A DNA stretch of 64,000 nt from Alicyclobacillus sp. SO9 (lineage in GTDB: Bacteria > Bacillota > Bacilli > Alicyclobacillales > Alicyclobacillaceae), in NCBI RefSeq assembly GCF_016406125.1, contig NZ_CP066339.1, positions 1,984,001 to 2,048,000 on the forward strand, read 5' to 3'. This document shows positions 60,955-64,000 of this stretch, piece by piece. Position 1 is the stretch's first letter. Every line of letters starts with the position of its first letter. Both the position numbers and the translations under genes were made by a program. The notes under the pieces are model-generated. The model saw nothing but the letters and a program-made list of their open reading frames with translations. It made no database searches and was not told the DNA's origin.

Positions 60955-61716
60955 ATGTTACAAAAACCCGTTATAGCTATCACAGGAGGTACACGCGGCC
61001 TCGGATATGCGTTGGCAAAGGCCCTTCTTGAGGACGGATTTGCAGTATCCGTTTGTGCGAGACGGACGGAAGAAGTGAAGGAGGCTGGCCGTGCATTGTC
61101 AGACTATGGGCCGGTTCTAGCGCAACAGGTGGATGTGACGGATGCTGCCGCAACGGAAAATTGGCTGCAATCCACCAAGCGTGAATTCGGCCGCATCGAC
61201 GGTTTGGTGCACAATGCATCGAGTATTGGCGATGTCCCGATGCCTGTGCTGCAAAACACAACGGCAGCCAATATGCGGCAGGTGCTGGAAGTCAATACAG
61301 TGGCTCCAGTCCTGATGACACAGCAGGCATTGCCCATACTCCTCGAACAACCCCGTGCCCTTGTGGTGGCGATTTCCAGTGATGCTGCTGTCGGCGGCTA
61401 CGAAGGCTGGGGTGTGTATGGTGCCAGTAAGTCAGCGCTGGATTTGATTGCGAAGACATTCGCGTCGGAGTTGGCGGAGAAAAATGTGCAGGTTGTTTCT
61501 GTCGATCCCGGTGACATGGACACAGAAATGCACCACGACGCGGCGCCTGCTGACAACGGGTTACCGGCGCCAGCCATGTCAGCCAGCGCCATGATGGCGT
61601 TGTTTCGTCCCTTGCGAACCGGTGAGCCTTGGCCAAGCGTGTCAGGGTCACGGTTGTCGGTGCATCATGATGACGGCAAATCGCTGTTGGCTGGGCTGAA
61701 GGGAGAGGATGAATGA
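60955..61716 (+). CDS. Short-chain dehydrogenase/reductase (SDR)
   Basis: A 253-residue protein started at ATG 60955 behind ATGGAGG; the in-frame ATG at 60940 is part of that ribosome site. It shows the classical SDR motifs AITGGTRGLGYALAKAL (TGxxxGxG), VHNASSIG (NNAG equivalent), the catalytic serine in VAISSDAAVGG and YGASKSALDL with the Tyr-x3-Lys pair. The C-terminus is longer and glycine/alanine-rich. It ends in an ATGATG overlap with the QueA-like gene, so the two are co-translated. Its substrate is unknown; a link with the neighbouring QueA-like protein is inferred from the coupling. Confidence 0.88.
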   Translation: MLQKPVIAITGGTRGLGYALAKALLEDGFAVSVCARRTEEVKEAGRALSDYGPVLAQQVDVTDAAATENWLQSTKREFGRIDGLVHNASSIGDVPMPVLQNTTAANMRQVLEVNTVAPVLMTQQALPILLEQPRALVVAISSDAAVGGYEGWGVYGASKSALDLIAKTFASELAEKNVQVVSVDPGDMDTEMHHDAAPADNGLPAPAMSASAMMALFRPLRTGEPWPSVSGSRLSVHHDDGKSLLAGLKGEDE

Positions 61717-62936
61717 TGGCGTCACTTCGCATGGAATCAAGTGGCATGGAATCAAGTGGCATGGAATCAGGTCGCATGGAACTGAGTGGTATGGAATCAG
61801 GTCGCATGGAGTCAGGTCGCATGGAGTCAAGTGGCATCAAATTGAATGGCATGGAATCCAGTCGAATCGAATCACTGCGGGTGGAAGACCTGGACTTCGG
61901 TATCGATGTAGGGCAGTATGTGGCGGATCGAACAGCAGAGGCTCGTGGTCTGGCCAGAGATAGCGTAAAGATGCTGGTGGTTCATCGCAGCACTGGACGG
62001 CTTCAGGACACACGGTTCAGCAGTTTGCCTGACTTTCTCGAGGCGGGGGACGTCCTGGTTGTCAATTCGTCGGCTACCATTCCTGCTCGGCTGGCGGTGC
62101 ACTCACAGGGACAACATCATTTCATTCACCTGGCCGCAAGGCTTTCCGCCAATCGTTTTCTCATTGAACGGCGGGGAGGACATGGTGAAGCGGACGCCCG
62201 ATTCTGGCCAGAAGGAACAGCGATAACCGTCCTTGGCGGAGACGTGAACGGACGGCCTGCAGCAAGCTGCAGGGTGAACCGCAGGTTTCATCCCAACAGT
62301 CGACTCTGGGAAGTGGAGGCGGATGAAGACCTGTATCAGCTTGCGCCTTCTATTGGATCGCCGATTCGGTATGATTACGTCAAACAAGACACCACCGCGG
62401 GGGATTATAGGACCATTTTTGCGAGAATAGCGGGATCGTCGGAAATGCCCTCAGCAAGCCGCCCGTTCACCAAACCTATTCTGCGCCAACTTGCCCGGCG
62501 AGGCGTCAAAGTGGCTTCCATCACCCTTCATACCAGCGTATCCAGTCATGAAGTCGAAACAGATTTGTCACAGCATCCCGTCTTGCCGGAATGGTATCAG
62601 GTTTCGGAACAGTCTGCCACTGTCATCAACCGGGCAAAAGCCAACGGCAACCGCATTATCGCTGTCGGTACGACGGCAGTTCGGGCAATCGAGAGTTCCG
62701 TGGATGCAAGTGGGAAAGTGATGCCACAACAAGGCTGGACGACGCACCTTGTCACGCCGTCGACGAAACCGAAGGTAGTGACTTCCCTAGTCACGGGCAT
62801 GCACGACAACCATACGAGTCACCTGGCACTGATGTATGCCTTTATCCTCCCGGATACACTGCGGCAGGCCTATCGTGTGGCGGCTGACCACGGGTACTTG
62901 TGGCATGAGTTTGGCGATATCTCTTTAATCCTGTGA
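61713..62936 (+). CDS. Divergent QueA-like protein (S-adenosylmethionine:tRNA ribosyltransferase-isomerase family)
   Basis: The 407-residue protein matches QueA in outline: DTRFSSLPDFLEAGDVLVVN followed by SSATIPARL, QDTTAGDYRTIFARIAGSSE, SVSSHEVETDLSQHPVLPEWYQVS (in parts) and RIIAVGTTAVRAIES. QueA makes epoxyqueuosine from preQ1-tRNA. Here the normally conserved TAGLHFT loop is SASRPFT and the NFHLPKSTL segment is GMHDNHTSHL, so the active site differs and another substrate is possible. Residues 1-55 are an extra pentapeptide repeat (Met-Glu-Ser-Ser/Gly-Gly/Arg) absent from usual QueA; the domain proper begins near LRVEDLDFGI. No other queuosine genes are nearby. The true start may be any of several in-frame ATG codons. 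Confidence 0.75.
   Translation: MMASLRMESSGMESSGMESGRMELSGMESGRMESGRMESSGIKLNGMESSRIESLRVEDLDFGIDVGQYVADRTAEARGLARDSVKMLVVHRSTGRLQDTRFSSLPDFLEAGDVLVVNSSATIPARLAVHSQGQHHFIHLAARLSANRFLIERRGGHGEADARFWPEGTAITVLGGDVNGRPAASCRVNRRFHPNSRLWEVEADEDLYQLAPSIGSPIRYDYVKQDTTAGDYRTIFARIAGSSEMPSASRPFTKPILRQLARRGVKVASITLHTSVSSHEVETDLSQHPVLPEWYQVSEQSATVINRAKANGNRIIAVGTTAVRAIESSVDASGKVMPQQGWTTHLVTPSTKPKVVTSLVTGMHDNHTSHLALMYAFILPDTLRQAYRVAADHGYLWHEFGDISLIL
61716..61880 (+). repeat. 15-bp in-frame tandem repeat at the 5' end of the QueA-like gene
   Basis: Eleven 15-base units such as ATGGAATCAAGTGGC and ATGGAATCAGGTCGC run from 61716 to 61880. Nine begin with ATG in the reading frame, the other two with ATC. Because the unit is five codons, gain or loss of units keeps the frame and only changes the length of the N-terminal extension, while each unit offers another start codon. 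Confidence 0.9.
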
Positions 62937-63033
62937 GTCAGTACGCAACGTGCTGGGAAACAACAATGGAAAGCGGGGGGTGACTCCCGGGTGAAATGGG
63001 AACGTGTCAATCACATCCAAGGCGTTTGGCTTG

Positions 63034-63075
63034 AAATAAGACACCCGTGTTGCATGGTGCGGCGGTGTCTTATTT
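63034..63075 (+). terminator. Rho-independent terminator upstream of sbcD
   Basis: AAATAAGACACC (63034-63045) pairs with GGTGTCTTATTT (63064-63075), followed by further T residues. It ends the SDR/QueA-like unit. The rest of the 313-base gap up to 63250 shows AT-rich promoter-like sequence and no gene. Confidence 0.85.
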
Positions 63076-63249
63076 TTTGATGCCTGTCAACCCTTTTCAA
63101 TTTGCATCTTTTTGCGATAATGGACAATATAGAACATTTGTTCTGTAATAGGTTGTGTCATGGACGGGTATATAACTACTCTGGTTAAAACTGAATTGCA
63201 TGCTGAGACGGACGCACGAAACTCAAAAAACTGGGCGGAGGCGACAAGA

Positions 63250-64000
63250 ATGCGGATACTGCACACGGCAGATTGGCATTTCGGCAAGACGCTGGAAGGC
63301 CGGAATCGAATAGCAGAACAAGCTGAATTTGTGGATGAGTTGATAACCCTATGTGAAAAAGAAGCGGTCGATCTCGTTCTTATGGCAGGAGATGTCTACC
63401 AAACTGTCAACCCGAGCGCTGAAGCGGAGGCGTTGTTTTACCGGGCGTTGGACGGCCTGTCCGCAGGCGGTGCCCGTGGTGTCGTTGTGATTGCCGGGAA
63501 CCACGACAATGCACAGCGGATTAATGCGGCAGGTCCGTTGGCTGACAAAGCAGGCATTACGCTGCTGGGATTGCCAAAAGACTCGGTTGCGCTGACGTCG
63601 CAAACAGCGACAGAGAGGGGGGTGTCTGAACTGGAACAACGGGTTGAGCGTGTCGACGGCGGTGTCGGGTTCGTCGAACTCAAAATACCCGGATGCAAGG
63701 AGAGTGCGGTCGTTGCGGCGGTTCCGTACCCGTCCGAGGGGCGGCTCAATGAGGTACTGTCAGAGACGCTTGATGAAGAGCAAATGCAACAGAGTTACAA
63801 CAAGCGCATTGGGGAGTTGTTTCAGGAACTGGCGGGTCATTTTCGGGACGATACGGTCAATCTCTTGATGAGTCATCTGTATGTGAACGGCGGCATTGAA
63901 TCCGAGTCCGAAGTACAGATTCAAATTGGCGGTGCATACGCCGTTTCACCTGATGTGTTTCCACAGGCAGCTCATTACGTTGCATTGGGCCACTTGCATC
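63250..64000 (+). CDS. sbcD: Exonuclease SbcCD subunit D, N-terminal part (cut by window edge)
   Basis: An open frame starts at ATG 63250 behind GGAGGCGAC and runs to the right edge (250 codons). It has the Mre11/SbcD phosphoesterase motifs: RILHTADWHFGKTLEGRNR, VLMAGDVYQTV, VIAGNHDNAQR, LLMSHLYVNGG and the start of YVALGHLH at the end of the window. SbcD is the metal-dependent nuclease partner of the ATPase SbcC and cuts hairpins and DNA ends. sbcC is expected just to the right. Its position beside DNA rich in inverted and tandem repeats is notable, because SbcCD destabilises palindromes. Confidence 0.92.
   Translation, partial: MRILHTADWHFGKTLEGRNRIAEQAEFVDELITLCEKEAVDLVLMAGDVYQTVNPSAEAEALFYRALDGLSAGGARGVVVIAGNHDNAQRINAAGPLADKAGITLLGLPKDSVALTSQTATERGVSELEQRVERVDGGVGFVELKIPGCKESAVVAAVPYPSEGRLNEVLSETLDEEQMQQSYNKRIGELFQELAGHFRDDTVNLLMSHLYVNGGIESESEVQIQIGGAYAVSPDVFPQAAHYVALGHLH

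Overview
The window looks like chromosomal DNA of a Gram-positive, endospore-former-type Bacillota. An Alicyclobacillaceae-like organism is my best guess, from gene content only: lipoprotein-anchored ABC and TRAP binding proteins, strong Shine-Dalgarno sites, GTG/TTG starts, and ROK, RpiR and LacI sugar regulators. No rRNA, tRNA or CRISPR array was seen, so the genus assignment is weak.

Layout. (1) 1-3834: the 3' part of a Wadjet plasmid/phage-defence operon (JetC truncated by the window edge, then JetD). (2) 4222-6015: a secreted clan GH-A glycosidase with a C-terminal carbohydrate-binding module. (3) 6315-9296: pntAB, the proton-translocating transhydrogenase. (4) 9365-16338: two divergent operons sharing one control region. 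On the minus strand are a ROK repressor, a beta-propeller glycosidase-like protein and two Gfo/Idh/MocA dehydrogenases. On the plus strand are a Gfo/Idh-like protein, a TIM-barrel isomerase/epimerase and an alpha/beta hydrolase. (5) 16490-23731: a secreted DUF4855 protein, a GH38 alpha-mannosidase, a divergent ADP-ribosylglycohydrolase-like protein and a metallophosphoesterase. (6) 23890-43384: an RpiR regulator followed by a co-directional series of 18 genes. These are a five-gene peptide-type ABC transporter, NanE, NagB, a ROK kinase, four Gfo/Idh dehydrogenases, two isomerase/epimerases, an MDR dehydrogenase, a GH20 hexosaminidase and an unrecognised helical protein. (7) 43524-54637: a LacI regulator, a GH78 rhamnosidase, a TRAP transporter, a DHDPS-family lyase, L-fucose isomerase and a ribulokinase-type kinase. 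(8) 54758-59941: an MFS acid transporter, a 2-hydroxyacid dehydrogenase, a benzoylformate-decarboxylase-type ThDP enzyme and an F420-reductase-like protein. (9) 59942-63249: a repeat-rich stretch with three adjoining tandem arrays (17-bp, about 41-bp and 8-bp periods), then an SDR and a QueA-like gene whose start is itself a 15-bp tandem repeat. (10) 63250-64000: the start of sbcD, cut by the window edge.

How it fits together. The centre is a large glycan-catabolism island. The GH38, GH20 and GH78 enzymes lack signal peptides and probably act on imported oligosaccharides. NanE, NagB and the ROK kinase point to N-acetylmannosamine/N-acetylglucosamine use, although nagA is not in the window. 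FucI and its kinase point to L-fucose or D-arabinose use. The most unusual part is the number of Gfo/Idh dehydrogenases (seven) placed beside three AP-endonuclease-2-like isomerase/epimerases. This is the arrangement of known oxidise-then-eliminate (3-keto) deglycosylation systems, and it is the best candidate here for an undescribed pathway. Short repeated palindromes in the promoters suggest specific operators for the ROK, RpiR and LacI regulators.
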